Notes under the pieces: model-generated
What the model saw: only the letters and a program-made list of their open reading frames with translations
Databases searched by the model: none
What the model was told of the DNA's origin: nothing
Part shown: positions 48,160-57,001 of the stretch, piece after piece
Position numbering within the stretch: position 1 is the first letter of the stretch
Layout of the letters: every line of letters begins with the position of its first letter
Position numbers and translations under genes: made by a program
NCBI GenBank assembly: GCA_019689555.1
Contig: JADGHE010000015.1
Location: forward strand, 1 to 64,000
Direction: 5' to 3'
DNA from: Variibacter sp.
GTDB taxonomy: Bacteria; Pseudomonadota; Alphaproteobacteria; Rhizobiales; Xanthobacteraceae
Length of the DNA: 64,000 nucleotides

Positions 48160-49497
48160 ATGACAACTATGAAGCTGACGCGCCGTGACGTCCTTGTCAC
48201 GACGGCCGCTGCGGGTGCGGCGCTCGCCATGCCGCATGTTCGCGGCGCGCATGCCGCCGGAAAGCTGTCCATGGGCTTCTGGGACCATTGGGTCCCGGGG
48301 GGAAACAAGGCGTCGCAGGAACTGGTCCACCAGTGGGCCGAGAAGAACAAGGTCGAAGTTACGATCGACTACATCACCTCGCAGGGCAACAAGAACCTGC
48401 TGACCATCGCCGCGGAAGCGCAGGCCCGCTCCGGCCATGACATCCTCGCCTTCCCAACGTGGGAGCCGCAGGCGCACGCCAAGGATCTCGAGCCCGTCGA
48501 CGACGTGATGGCCGACCTCATCAAGGAGAACGGCGCGGTCAACCAGACGGTCGAGTATCTCGCCCGGGCCGACAATCGCTGGATCGCGGTTCCGACCTGC
48601 GTCGGCAGCCAGATCAAGGGGCCGTGCTCGCGCATCGACCTCATGAAGGAGCTGGCCGGCATCGACGTGCAGGCCATGTATCCGCCCGGCGGCCCGCCGA
48701 AGGCCGACGCCTGGACTCTCGATGCGATGCTGAAGGCGGCCGAAGCCTGCTACAAGGGCGACCACCCGATGGGCATCGGCCTTGGCCAGACGGAAGACAA
48801 TGTCGACACCGCCGGCGCCATCTTCCAGTCGTTCGGCGCCGATCTCGTCGACGCCAAGGGCGAAATCCGGGTGAAATCGGACGCCGTCCGCCAGGCGCTG
48901 GAGTACTACAAGAAACTTGCGCAATGGCTGCCGCCGGACGCGCCGGCCTGGGACAACGCCTCCAACAACAAGTATCTCATCTCCGGCAAGGCCTCGATGA
49001 TCATGAACCCGCCGAGCGCCTGGGCGGTGGCGAAGCGCGACGCGCCGAAGGTCGCCGAGCAGTGCTGGACGCACGGCATGCCCGCCGGGCCGAAGGGACG
49101 GTACTCGCCGTTCCTGCCCTACTTCCTCGGCATCTGGAACTTCAGCAAGAACAAGTCGGCGGCCAAGGACCTCCTTCGCTTCCTCGGCCAGCCCTCCTCC
49201 GTGGAGAAGATGGTGGAGGCGAGCCAGGGCTACGACCTCCCGGCCTTCGAGAAGCTGACGACGCTGAAGATCTGGGCCGAGGAAGGGCCGCCCAAGGGCA
49301 CGCTCTATCATTACCCGAACCCGCACAACCACCAGATCCTGTCGATCGCGGCGGCGCCCGCGCCGCCCAAGATCGCCCATCAGATCTATACGCAGGCCAT
49401 CCAAACCAAGATGGTCGTGCGCTTCATGCGGGGCGAGAAGCTGGAGCAGACGCTGGCCTGGGCCGAGTCCGAGCTCGAAGGGTTCATGCGGACCTGA
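48160..49497 (+). CDS. ABC transporter extracellular sugar-type substrate-binding protein
   Basis: Periplasmic binding protein of 445 residues, SBP_bac_1 family (cluster B, carbohydrate importers). The N-terminus has a twin-arginine signal (TRRDVLVTTAAAGAALAMPHVRGAHA), so Tat export is likely. GGGAGGAA precedes the ATG at 48160. The mature protein has the alternating alpha/beta pattern of this family and a central FPTWEPQAHAKDLEPVDD region. It delivers ligand to the two permeases and ATPase downstream. Its position beside the trehalose island makes a sugar or polyol ligand likely, but the ligand cannot be read. Confidence 0.92.
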   Translation: MTTMKLTRRDVLVTTAAAGAALAMPHVRGAHAAGKLSMGFWDHWVPGGNKASQELVHQWAEKNKVEVTIDYITSQGNKNLLTIAAEAQARSGHDILAFPTWEPQAHAKDLEPVDDVMADLIKENGAVNQTVEYLARADNRWIAVPTCVGSQIKGPCSRIDLMKELAGIDVQAMYPPGGPPKADAWTLDAMLKAAEACYKGDHPMGIGLGQTEDNVDTAGAIFQSFGADLVDAKGEIRVKSDAVRQALEYYKKLAQWLPPDAPAWDNASNNKYLISGKASMIMNPPSAWAVAKRDAPKVAEQCWTHGMPAGPKGRYSPFLPYFLGIWNFSKNKSAAKDLLRFLGQPSSVEKMVEASQGYDLPAFEKLTTLKIWAEEGPPKGTLYHYPNPHNHQILSIAAAPAPPKIAHQIYTQAIQTKMVVRFMRGEKLEQTLAWAESELEGFMRT

Positions 49498-49730
49498 CCG
49501 GCCGCGGCGCGCCGCAATCATTCGCCGGGGGGCGCCGCCGAAAAGCGAACTGCGGCAGCGCGCGTCGCGACGCGGTGCGGCGCCCGCTGCCGCCAAGACG
49601 AACGAGCAGAACGAAGAGGATGACGCAACAGCAACGTGCGATCGCTCCCGCCTGAGCCGTCTCCGGACGCCGTCGGCGCCGCGGGCGTCGGCGCGCGGGG
49701 CGACCCGAGCGATCGCGAGAGAGGTGTCGC

Positions 49731-50663
49731 ATGGTCGACGCGGCATTGGAAAGACCGGCGGCAGCGGGCGCGGTGCGCAAGCCCTCGGCCCTTCGCCGCA
49801 GGCTGCAGCGGAAATCGACGATCGCCTTCCTGATGACGCTTCCGCTCATTCTCCTCATCGCCGCCCTGGTCATCTATCCGGCGCTGTACTCGCTGCATCT
49901 GGCGACGCTGAACAAGTCGATGGAGCGCTTCGTCGGCCTGAGCAACTTCGCGTTCCTGTTCAAGCGCCAGACCTTCTGGATGGTGGTGAAGCAGTCCTGC
50001 ATCTTCGCCATCACCGCGGTGATCTTCAAAGCCCTGATCGGCTTCGTGGTCGCCCACTTCGTCCACAACATCCCGACCAAGGGTCAGCGCAAGTGGCGCG
50101 GCATGCTGCTCGTGCCGTGGGTGATCCCGCCGGCGATGAGCACGCTCGCCTGGCTGTGGCTGTTCGACCCGTCCTACAGCGCCTTCAACTGGCTCCTGGC
50201 GAAATTCGGCGTCGAGGCGATCCCGTGGACGGCGGAGGCGGGGTGGGCGCGCTTCTCGGTGATCCTCGTCAATGTCTGGATCGGCTCGCCCTTCTTCATG
50301 ATCATGTATCTCGCGGCGCTGAAGTCGGTTCCGGAGCAGCTCTACGAGGCCGCGGCCATCGACGGCGCCAACTGGTGGCAGCGCATCTGGTACGTAACGC
50401 TGCCGATGATGCGCAACATCATCGCCATCACGGCGCTGTTCTCGCTGATCGTGACCTTCGCCAACTTCGACATCGTCCGCATTCTCACCGCGGGCGGCCC
50501 CATCGACCAGACGCACGTGTTCGCGACCTGGGCGTTCTGGATCGGCATCCAGGGCGGAGACATCCCGCTCGGCGCCGCCGTGTCGTTGTTCATGGTGCCG
50601 ATCCTGTCGATCGCTGCCATTTTCATTCTGCGCGACATCAATCGCCGGGGGAATGAAGCATGA
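49731..50663 (+). CDS. sugar-type ABC transporter permease 1
   Basis: Inner-membrane permease (310 residues) of the MalF/UgpA class with six transmembrane segments and a cytosolic N-terminus rich in basic residues. The EAA loop EQLYEAAAIDGANWWQRIWYVTLP contacts the ATPase. AGAGAGGTG precedes the ATG at 49731. A 233-base gap separates it from the binding-protein gene, and its stop overlaps the second permease by four bases. Confidence 0.94.
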   Translation: MVDAALERPAAAGAVRKPSALRRRLQRKSTIAFLMTLPLILLIAALVIYPALYSLHLATLNKSMERFVGLSNFAFLFKRQTFWMVVKQSCIFAITAVIFKALIGFVVAHFVHNIPTKGQRKWRGMLLVPWVIPPAMSTLAWLWLFDPSYSAFNWLLAKFGVEAIPWTAEAGWARFSVILVNVWIGSPFFMIMYLAALKSVPEQLYEAAAIDGANWWQRIWYVTLPMMRNIIAITALFSLIVTFANFDIVRILTAGGPIDQTHVFATWAFWIGIQGGDIPLGAAVSLFMVPILSIAAIFILRDINRRGNEA

Positions 50664-51571
50664 CCGCCGCCTCCGCCGCCCACACCGTCCCGGCCACGCC
50701 CCGCAAATACGGGAGCATGAGTCGCGACCGGCGCTGGGCGCTGTGTCTCTCCTATTTCTTCCTGGTGGTGTTCGCGATCTTCTTTCTGACGCCGCCGGTC
50801 TACATGTTCATCACCTCGATCAAGACGAGCCAGGAGATTTCGGCCGCCGTCAATCCGTGGTGGGTCTACAATCCCTCGCTCGCCAATTACGTCGAGCTGT
50901 TGAGCTCACCCGTCTTCCTCACCTTCTTCCGCAACTCGGCGATCGTCTCGGTGAGCGTCGTCGTCATCACGATGCTGATCAGTGTGCCGGCGGCCTTCGC
51001 CCTCTCGCGCATGAAGTTCTGGGGTTCGGCCACGCTCGCGACCGGCGTCTTTCTCACCTACCTCATTCCGGAGACGCTGCTGTTCATCCCGCTGTTCAAG
51101 ATGTTTGCGACGTTCCGGGACTGGACGGGCATCGAGCTCATCAATCGCTGGTGGGCGCTGCTCCTGCTTTATCCGACGCTCACGGTGCCGTTCTGCACCT
51201 GGATCATGATCGGCTACTTCGCGTCGATCCCCAAGGAGCTGGACGAGGCGGCGCTGATGGACGGCGCGAACTACCGGCAGATCCTCACCCGCATCTTCAT
51301 TCCGGTGGCGCTGCCCGGGCTCATCGCCGCGACCATCTTCGCCTTTACGGTGAGCTGGGCGCAGTTCCTCTACCCGCTCGCCTTCACCACGTCGGCCGAC
51401 CAGCTCGTTCTGCCGGTCGGGATCGTGACGACGCTCATCAAGGGAGACGTGTTCAACTGGGGGCAGATCATGACCGGCGCGCTGCTCGGCGCGGCGCCGC
51501 CGCTCATCATCTACGCCTTCCTCATGGACTACTACATCGCCGGGCTGACCGCCGGCGCAACGAAGGGGTGA
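50660..51571 (+). CDS. sugar-type ABC transporter permease 2
   Basis: MalG/UgpE-class inner-membrane permease of 303 residues with six transmembrane segments. The EAA loop is KELDEAALMDGANYRQILTRIFIPVALPG. It starts within the stop of permease 1 (ATGA), so the two half-channels are translationally coupled at equal stoichiometry. The ATPase gene starts nine bases after its stop. Confidence 0.94.
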   Translation: MTAASAAHTVPATPRKYGSMSRDRRWALCLSYFFLVVFAIFFLTPPVYMFITSIKTSQEISAAVNPWWVYNPSLANYVELLSSPVFLTFFRNSAIVSVSVVVITMLISVPAAFALSRMKFWGSATLATGVFLTYLIPETLLFIPLFKMFATFRDWTGIELINRWWALLLLYPTLTVPFCTWIMIGYFASIPKELDEAALMDGANYRQILTRIFIPVALPGLIAATIFAFTVSWAQFLYPLAFTTSADQLVLPVGIVTTLIKGDVFNWGQIMTGALLGAAPPLIIYAFLMDYYIAGLTAGATKG

Positions 51572-51580
51572 GGGGAGGAC

Positions 51581-52681
51581 ATGGCCCAGGTGTCATTGCA
51601 CAAGGTGGTCAAGAGGTTCGAGGACACCGAGGCGGTGCGCGGCATCGACCTCGAAATCGCCGACAAGGAGTTCGTCGTGTTGGTCGGGCCCTCCGGCTGC
51701 GGCAAATCCACGACGCTGCGGATGATCGCGGGCCTCGAGGACGTGACGGACGGCGAGATCGTGGTCGACGGCGTGCTGATGAACGACGTGCCGCCGAAGG
51801 ACCGCGACATGGCCATGGTGTTCCAGAACTATGCGCTTTATCCGCACATGACGGTCTACGAGAACATGTCCTTCGGGCTGCGCCTCAAGCGCTATCCGAA
51901 GGACGAGATCGCCCGGCGCGTGCAGGAGGCCGCGCGCATTCTCGACATCACCGAGCTGCTCGACCGCAAGCCGCGCCAGCTCTCGGGCGGCCAGCGCCAG
52001 CGCGTGGCCATGGGCCGCGCCATTGTGCGCAACCCGAAGGTGTTTCTGTTCGACGAGCCGCTGTCGAACCTCGACGCCAAGCTGCGCGTGCAGATGCGCA
52101 CCGAGATCAAGCGCGTGCACCAGAAGGTGCGCACCACGACGGTCTATGTCACGCACGATCAGGTGGAGGCGATGACGCTCGCCGACCGCGTGGTGGTCAT
52201 GAACCGCGGCCAGATCGAGCAGATCGGCACGCCGAACGAGCTCTACCACGCGCCGGCGACCCGCTTCGTGGCGGGATTCATCGGCTCGCCGTCGATGAAC
52301 TTCCTGCCGTGCCGGCTCGAAGCGGTGGGCGAGGGGCTGCAGGTGCGCCTCTCCGACCAGATCGCGTTTCCGGTGCCGCCCGAGCGCGTGGCGCGCTACC
52401 GGCCGCATGTCGGCCGGGGCGGAATCCTGTTCGGGCTGAGGCCGGAGCACATCACCGAGGCGCGGCCGAACGGCGGCCGCCACGTGGCCGAATTCGACGC
52501 CTTTCTGGAAGTCACTGAGCCGATGGGCAACGAGACGATGGTGTTCTTCTCCGTCGCCGGGAAGGAGGTGTGCGCACGGGTGAGCCCCAATGCGGGCGCG
52601 CGCGAGGGCTCGCCTCTGCGCATGGGGGCGCATCTCGACCACATGCACCTCATCGACGAGGCGAGCGGGCGGGTGTTGTAG
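51581..52681 (+). CDS. sugar-type ABC transporter ATP-binding protein (MalK/UgpC class)
   Basis: 366-residue ATPase powering the importer. Walker [10 protein letters not shown], the Q-loop [13 protein letters not shown], the signature [14 protein letters not shown], Walker [16 protein letters not shown] and the H-loop YVTHDQ are all intact. Residues about 240-366 form the C-terminal OB/TOBE regulatory domain typical of MalK-like proteins. GGGGAGG precedes the ATG. One such ATPase can serve several sugar importers, so its partner set may extend beyond this operon. Confidence 0.96.
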   Translation: MAQVSLHKVVKRFEDTEAVRGIDLEIADKEFVVLVGPSGCGKSTTLRMIAGLEDVTDGEIVVDGVLMNDVPPKDRDMAMVFQNYALYPHMTVYENMSFGLRLKRYPKDEIARRVQEAARILDITELLDRKPRQLSGGQRQRVAMGRAIVRNPKVFLFDEPLSNLDAKLRVQMRTEIKRVHQKVRTTTVYVTHDQVEAMTLADRVVVMNRGQIEQIGTPNELYHAPATRFVAGFIGSPSMNFLPCRLEAVGEGLQVRLSDQIAFPVPPERVARYRPHVGRGGILFGLRPEHITEARPNGGRHVAEFDAFLEVTEPMGNETMVFFSVAGKEVCARVSPNAGAREGSPLRMGAHLDHMHLIDEASGRVL

Positions 52682-52838
52682 CCTGTGTCCCGGCGCGTCT
52701 TAAAAGGCCGCGGGCCATCGGGGGCTGGCCGTGGGCGGCGCGTTCGGCCATCATCGCCCCCGAGGAGCGGAGGCCCGGAAGCCGCTGCGATGCGCAGCGC
52801 GTCCGGGACGTGACAAAGCGGGCGCAGGGGCCAGAGAG

Positions 52839-53921
52839 ATGAACATCGAAGCAGGCGTGCTGCAGGATTTCGTGCGTGACATTTTCGCCGGCGCGGGCTG
52901 CTCGGCGGCGGAAAGCGCCCGCATCGCGAGGTACCTCGTCGCGGCGAATCTTTCCGGCCACGACAGCCACGGGGTCGTGCGGGTGCCGCGCTACGTGCAG
53001 GCGAAGCTCGACGGCAAGGTGAAGGCCGACCAGCAGGTCGCGGTGCTGACGGACACGCCCGTCATCGCCGTCGTCGACGGCAAGTTCGGCTTCGGGCAGA
53101 CGGTGGCGCCGCAGGCGGTCGCGATCGGCATCGCCAAATGCAAGGCGATGGGCCTGTCCATGGTGGCGCTGCGCAACGCCGGGCACATCGGCCGCGTCGG
53201 CGATTATGCCGAGCTGGCCGCGGCCGAGGGGCTCGTATCGATCCACTTCGTCAACGTGCCGGGCAGCGTGCTGGTGGCCCCCTTCGGCGGGGTCGACCGG
53301 CGCATCTCGACCGCCCCGTTCTGCATCGGCGTGCCCCGCCCGGAGGGCGACGCGATCGTGCTCGACTTTGCGACGTCCGTGGTGGCGGAGGGCAAGGTTC
53401 TGGTCGCGAGCCAGGGCGGCAAGCCGCTGCCGGACAACGCGATGATCGGCCCGGACGGCGAGATCAGCGGCGATCCGCACCTGCTCTACGGCGACTACGA
53501 GCCGGACGGGCCGCGCGACTACCGCCAGGGCAAGGGGGCGATCCGCGCCTTCGGCGACCACAAGGGATCCGGCCTCGCGCTCATGTGCGAGCTGCTCGGC
53601 GGCTCGCTCACGGGCAGCGGCGCGACCGAGCTGCGCGAGATCGTCACCAACGGCATGCTGTCCTTCTATGTCGACCCGAAGCGGGTCGACCCGGACGACT
53701 TCTTCTCCCGCGACGTCTCCCGCTATATCGCCTATTTGAAGAGCGCGCGGCCCGCTCAGCCGGGGGGAGAGGTGCTGATCCCGGGCGAGCCGGAGGCGCG
53801 CACGCGCCTGGAGCGTCTGCGCGACGGCATCCACCTGCCCGAGGACACCTGGGCGGCGATCGTCGCAACCGCGCGCAAGGTCGGGGTCGAGCCGCCCCAC
53901 AATCTGGTCGGGTCGCGCTGA
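52839..53921 (+). CDS. malate/lactate/ureidoglycolate dehydrogenase family protein
   Basis: Ldh2-type NAD(P)-dependent 2-hydroxyacid (or imine/ketoacid) oxidoreductase, 360 residues, not related to classical Rossmann dehydrogenases. Family blocks are NLSGHDSHGVVRVPRY near the N-terminus, IGRVGDYAELAA and the GDHKGSGLALMCELLGG loop. The ATG at 52839 follows AGAGAG and is where family resemblance starts; the frame is open upstream. It sits 157 bases after the ABC ATPase on the same strand and may oxidise an acid or sugar acid brought in by that importer. Substrate unassigned. Confidence 0.9.
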   Translation: MNIEAGVLQDFVRDIFAGAGCSAAESARIARYLVAANLSGHDSHGVVRVPRYVQAKLDGKVKADQQVAVLTDTPVIAVVDGKFGFGQTVAPQAVAIGIAKCKAMGLSMVALRNAGHIGRVGDYAELAAAEGLVSIHFVNVPGSVLVAPFGGVDRRISTAPFCIGVPRPEGDAIVLDFATSVVAEGKVLVASQGGKPLPDNAMIGPDGEISGDPHLLYGDYEPDGPRDYRQGKGAIRAFGDHKGSGLALMCELLGGSLTGSGATELREIVTNGMLSFYVDPKRVDPDDFFSRDVSRYIAYLKSARPAQPGGEVLIPGEPEARTRLERLRDGIHLPEDTWAAIVATARKVGVEPPHNLVGSR

Positions 53922-54096
53922 GGCAGCCCTCAAGCGCGCGAAAGACGCAAAAGACGCGAAGGGCTCGCCTGGTCACGGGAGCGCGCCGCCGACGAGCGGA
54001 GACGCCGGCGCCGTGGCGAGCCGGGCTGCGGCGGCCGCGGAGATGGCGGGGCGCTCCGGGCGCGCCGCCCGCGGCGCATAGCGGCATTCCGAGTCC

Positions 54097-54169
54097 GGTC
54101 CGAAATAGACCTTCCGTCGAGCCCGTGAAACGTTTATGCCGCCTGGCCTGAGACCGGCAGTTTCGGACC
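54097..54169 (+). promoter_or_regulatory. inverted-repeat leader element upstream of cystathionine beta-synthase
   Basis: GGTCCGAAA (54097-54105) and TTTCGGACC (54161-54169) are perfect reverse complements enclosing 55 bases. Inside are the self-complementary AAACGTTT (54127-54134) and a GCCG/CGGC pair. The closing arm ends 23 bases before the ATG. It may be a structured 5' leader or a pair of protein-binding half sites. It does not match SAM-II or other riboswitches I know. Confidence 0.35.
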
Positions 54170-54192
54170 AGCCATTCCACTGACGAGACCCC

Positions 54193-55560
54193 ATGTCCTC
54201 CGTTCTTGACCTTATCGGCGAGACCCCGCTCGTCGAGGTGACCCGCCTCGACACCGGCCCCTGCCGCCTCTTCCTCAAGCTCGAAAGCGCCAATCCGAGC
54301 GGCTCGATCAAGGACCGGCCGGCGCGCGCCATGATCGAGGCCGCGGAGGCCGAGGGTCGGCTGAAGGAGGGCGGCACGATCGTCGAGGCGACCGCGGGCA
54401 ATACCGGGCTCGGGCTCGCGCTGGTCGGCGCCCGCAAGGGCTATCGCATCGTGCTGGTGGTGCCCGACAAGATGGCGCGCGAGAAGATCCTCCACGCCAA
54501 GGCGATGGGCGCCGAGATCGTGATGACCCGCTCCGACGTCGGCAAAGGCCATCCCGATTACTATCAGGACCTCGCCCAGGCGATCGCGCAGCGCACGCCC
54601 GGAGCGATCTACATCAACCAGTTCGAAAACCCCGCCAACCCGCTCGCGCACGAACGCACGACGGGCCCCGAAATCCTGCGGCAGATGGAGGGGGACGTCG
54701 ATGCGATCGTGGTCGGCGTCGGCTCCGGCGGAACGCTCACGGGCGTCGGCCGGTTCATGCGGGCCGCCTCGCCGAAGACCGAAATGGTGCTCGCCGACCC
54801 GGTCGGCTCCGTGCTCGCGCCCTATATCGAGACCGGCCGCCTGATCGAGGCGGGGAGCTGGGCGGTCGAGGGCATCGGTGAGGACTTCATCCCGCCCAAC
54901 GCCGATCTGTCGCTGGTGCGCCGCGCCTATTCGGTGAGCGATCCGGAGAGTTTCGCCGCCGCGCGCGAGCTCCTGCGCCGGGAAGGCATCTTCGCCGGGT
55001 CGTCGTCCGGCACGCTGCTCGCGGCGGCGCTGCGCTATTGCCGGGAGCAGACGGAGCCGAAGCGCGTCGTCACCCTCGTCTGCGATTCCGGCGCGAAATA
55101 TCTCTCGAAGGTGTTCAACGACGCCTTCCTGGCGCAGGAGGGGTGGACGGGCCGCGAGCGCGCCGGCACGGTGCGCGACGTCGTCATCAACCGTTACCCC
55201 GAGGGCGCGACGGTGACGGTCGCGCCGACCGACACCCTGCGCACCGCTTTCGCGCGCATGCGCGCCGCCGACGTCTCGCAGCTTCCCGTGGTCGAGAACG
55301 AGCGCATCGTCGGGCTGATCGACGAGAGCGACATGCTCGATGCGCTGCTCACCGATCCGCAGGGCGGGGCGCGCATGTTTTCGCGGCCGGTCCGCGAAGT
55401 CATGGTCTCACGGCTCGAAACGATCTCCGCCAATGCGCCGATCGCCGACCTCGTGCCGCTGTTCCGCAAGGACTATGTGGCGATCGTGATGGACGGCGAG
55501 CGCTTCCTCGGGCTCGCGACGCGCATGGACCTCATCAACTATTTCCGCATCATGCAATGA
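54193..55560 (+). CDS. cystathionine beta-synthase
   Basis: PLP enzyme of 455 residues that condenses serine and homocysteine to cystathionine. The fold-II catalytic domain (1-320) has the cofactor lysine K40 in NPSGSIKDRPA, the TSGNTG-like ATAGNTGLGLA loop and the phosphate-binding GVGSGGT. Residues about 335-455 are a tandem CBS-domain pair (Bateman module: VTVAPTDTLRTAFARM and VSRLETISANAPIADL), as in regulated CBS. No haem domain is present. It is followed 178 bases later by a Cys/Met metabolism PLP enzyme, giving a reverse transsulfuration pair. A cysteine synthase function cannot be fully excluded. Confidence 0.92.
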   Translation: MSSVLDLIGETPLVEVTRLDTGPCRLFLKLESANPSGSIKDRPARAMIEAAEAEGRLKEGGTIVEATAGNTGLGLALVGARKGYRIVLVVPDKMAREKILHAKAMGAEIVMTRSDVGKGHPDYYQDLAQAIAQRTPGAIYINQFENPANPLAHERTTGPEILRQMEGDVDAIVVGVGSGGTLTGVGRFMRAASPKTEMVLADPVGSVLAPYIETGRLIEAGSWAVEGIGEDFIPPNADLSLVRRAYSVSDPESFAAARELLRREGIFAGSSSGTLLAAALRYCREQTEPKRVVTLVCDSGAKYLSKVFNDAFLAQEGWTGRERAGTVRDVVINRYPEGATVTVAPTDTLRTAFARMRAADVSQLPVVENERIVGLIDESDMLDALLTDPQGGARMFSRPVREVMVSRLETISANAPIADLVPLFRKDYVAIVMDGERFLGLATRMDLINYFRIMQ

Positions 55561-55738
55561 GCAACTGCCGTCTCCCGGCGGGAGAGAGGGCCGCTGCGCG
55601 CGGGCGGCGGCCTGGCGAACGGAGTGCGCCCATGAGCACGAGGACGAAGCGACCGGCCGGTCTTCACCCGCTCGGGGAGGCGATGATCCACGCCGCCGTC
55701 TCTCGACCGGGGGAAGAGGCCTGACGACGAGTGCAGCG

Positions 55739-56899
55739 ATGACCCGATCCAACAATCTCGGCTTTTCCACCCGCTGCGTGCACGCCGGACAAGAGCCTGA
55801 TCCGACGACCGGCGCCGTGATGATGCCCATCTACGCCACCTCGACCTTCGTGCAGGAGAGCCCGGGCGTGCACAAGGGCTACGAATATGCGCGCACGCAG
55901 AACCCGACGCGCATGGCGTTCGAGCGCTGCATCGCCGACCTCGAGGGCGGCGCGGCGGCCTTCGCCTTCGCCTCCGGATTGGCCGCGACGGCGACCGTTC
56001 TCGACTGCCTCGATCACGGCTCCCACGTCATTGCGGCCGACGACCTCTACGGCGGCACGCGGCGGCTGTTTTCGCGCGTGCGCGAGCGCTCGGCGGGAAT
56101 CGAGACCACCTATGTCGATCTCACCGATCCGGATGCGCTGGTCGCGGCCATCCGCCCCACCACGCGCCTGATCTGGATCGAGACGCCCAGCAACCCGCTG
56201 CTCAAGCTCATCGACCTCGAGCGGGTCGCAGCAATCGGGCGCCGGCACGGCATCTGGACCGCGGCCGACAACACCTTCGCGACGCCGTGGATTCAGCGCC
56301 CGCTCGAGGCCGGCTTCGATCTCGTGGTCCACTCGACGACGAAATACCTCAACGGCCATTCGGACATGGTCGGCGGCGTGGTGATTGTCGGCGAGAACAC
56401 GGAACTGCGCGACCGGCTCGCCTTCCTTCAGAATGCCGTCGGGGCCGTGTCGGGCCCGTTCGACAGTTTTCTTGCGCTGCGCGGTCTCAAGACCTTGGCG
56501 CTGCGCATGGAGCGGCAATGTGCCTCGGCCTTGCGCATTGCCGAATGGCTGGACCGGCACCCGAAGGTGCGGCGCGTGTACTATCCCGGTCTGCCGAGCC
56601 ACCCGCAGCATGCGTTGGCTCGCCGACAGATGCGCGCCTTCGGCGGAATGATCTCGGCCGATCTCGCAGGAACGCTCGATGATGCACGGCGATTTCTCGA
56701 GCGTTGTCGCCTGTTTTCGTTGGCGGAAAGCCTCGGCGGGGTCGAAAGCCTCATCGAGCATCCGGCGATCATGACGCATGCCTCGGTTCCGCCCGAGGTG
56801 CGGCGCGAGCTCGGCATCAGCGACACGCTGGTGCGGCTTTCCGTCGGCATCGAGGACGTGGACGACCTCATTGCGGAACTCGCCGCCGCGCTGGCGTGA
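55739..56899 (+). CDS. cystathionine gamma-lyase/synthase family PLP enzyme
   Basis: Fold-I Cys/Met metabolism enzyme of 386 residues. The Schiff-base lysine is K202 in HSTTKYLNGHSDMVGG. The N-terminal CVHAGQEPDPTTGAVMMPIYATSTF and YARTQNPTR blocks are typical. Behind cystathionine beta-synthase it is most likely a gamma-lyase that splits cystathionine to cysteine, 2-oxobutanoate and ammonia. Gamma-synthase is the alternative, because the two cannot be separated by eye. Confidence 0.92.
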   Translation: MTRSNNLGFSTRCVHAGQEPDPTTGAVMMPIYATSTFVQESPGVHKGYEYARTQNPTRMAFERCIADLEGGAAAFAFASGLAATATVLDCLDHGSHVIAADDLYGGTRRLFSRVRERSAGIETTYVDLTDPDALVAAIRPTTRLIWIETPSNPLLKLIDLERVAAIGRRHGIWTAADNTFATPWIQRPLEAGFDLVVHSTTKYLNGHSDMVGGVVIVGENTELRDRLAFLQNAVGAVSGPFDSFLALRGLKTLALRMERQCASALRIAEWLDRHPKVRRVYYPGLPSHPQHALARRQMRAFGGMISADLAGTLDDARRFLERCRLFSLAESLGGVESLIEHPAIMTHASVPPEVRRELGISDTLVRLSVGIEDVDDLIAELAAALA

Positions 56900-56943
56900 G
56901 CGGTTTTTGCGCGCCGCACCATTCATGCGGCGGCAGCGATGAC

Positions 56944-56969
56944 GGAACTGCCACGGGAGGAACCCTGTT
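56944..56969 (+). promoter_or_regulatory. EcfG-like stress promoter of the DUF1236 gene
   Basis: GGAAC (56944-56948), 17 bases, TGTT (56966-56969) matches GGAAC-N16/17-CGTT with one mismatch. The predicted start near 56976 leaves a short leader containing GAGGAGA before the ATG at 57002. Confidence 0.42.
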
Positions 56970-57001
56970 TCCCTGCAAGTGTCTTCAGAGGAGACAGTTC
57001 C

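Noticed and set aside
54097-54192. SAM-II or SAH riboswitch upstream of cbs
   Set aside because: The characteristic conserved bases of those classes are not found, so only a generic structured leader is proposed.
53973-54437. Minus-strand frame across the cbs leader
   Set aside because: It is low-complexity Ser/Arg/Ala text that overlaps the start of cystathionine beta-synthase, with no ribosome site.
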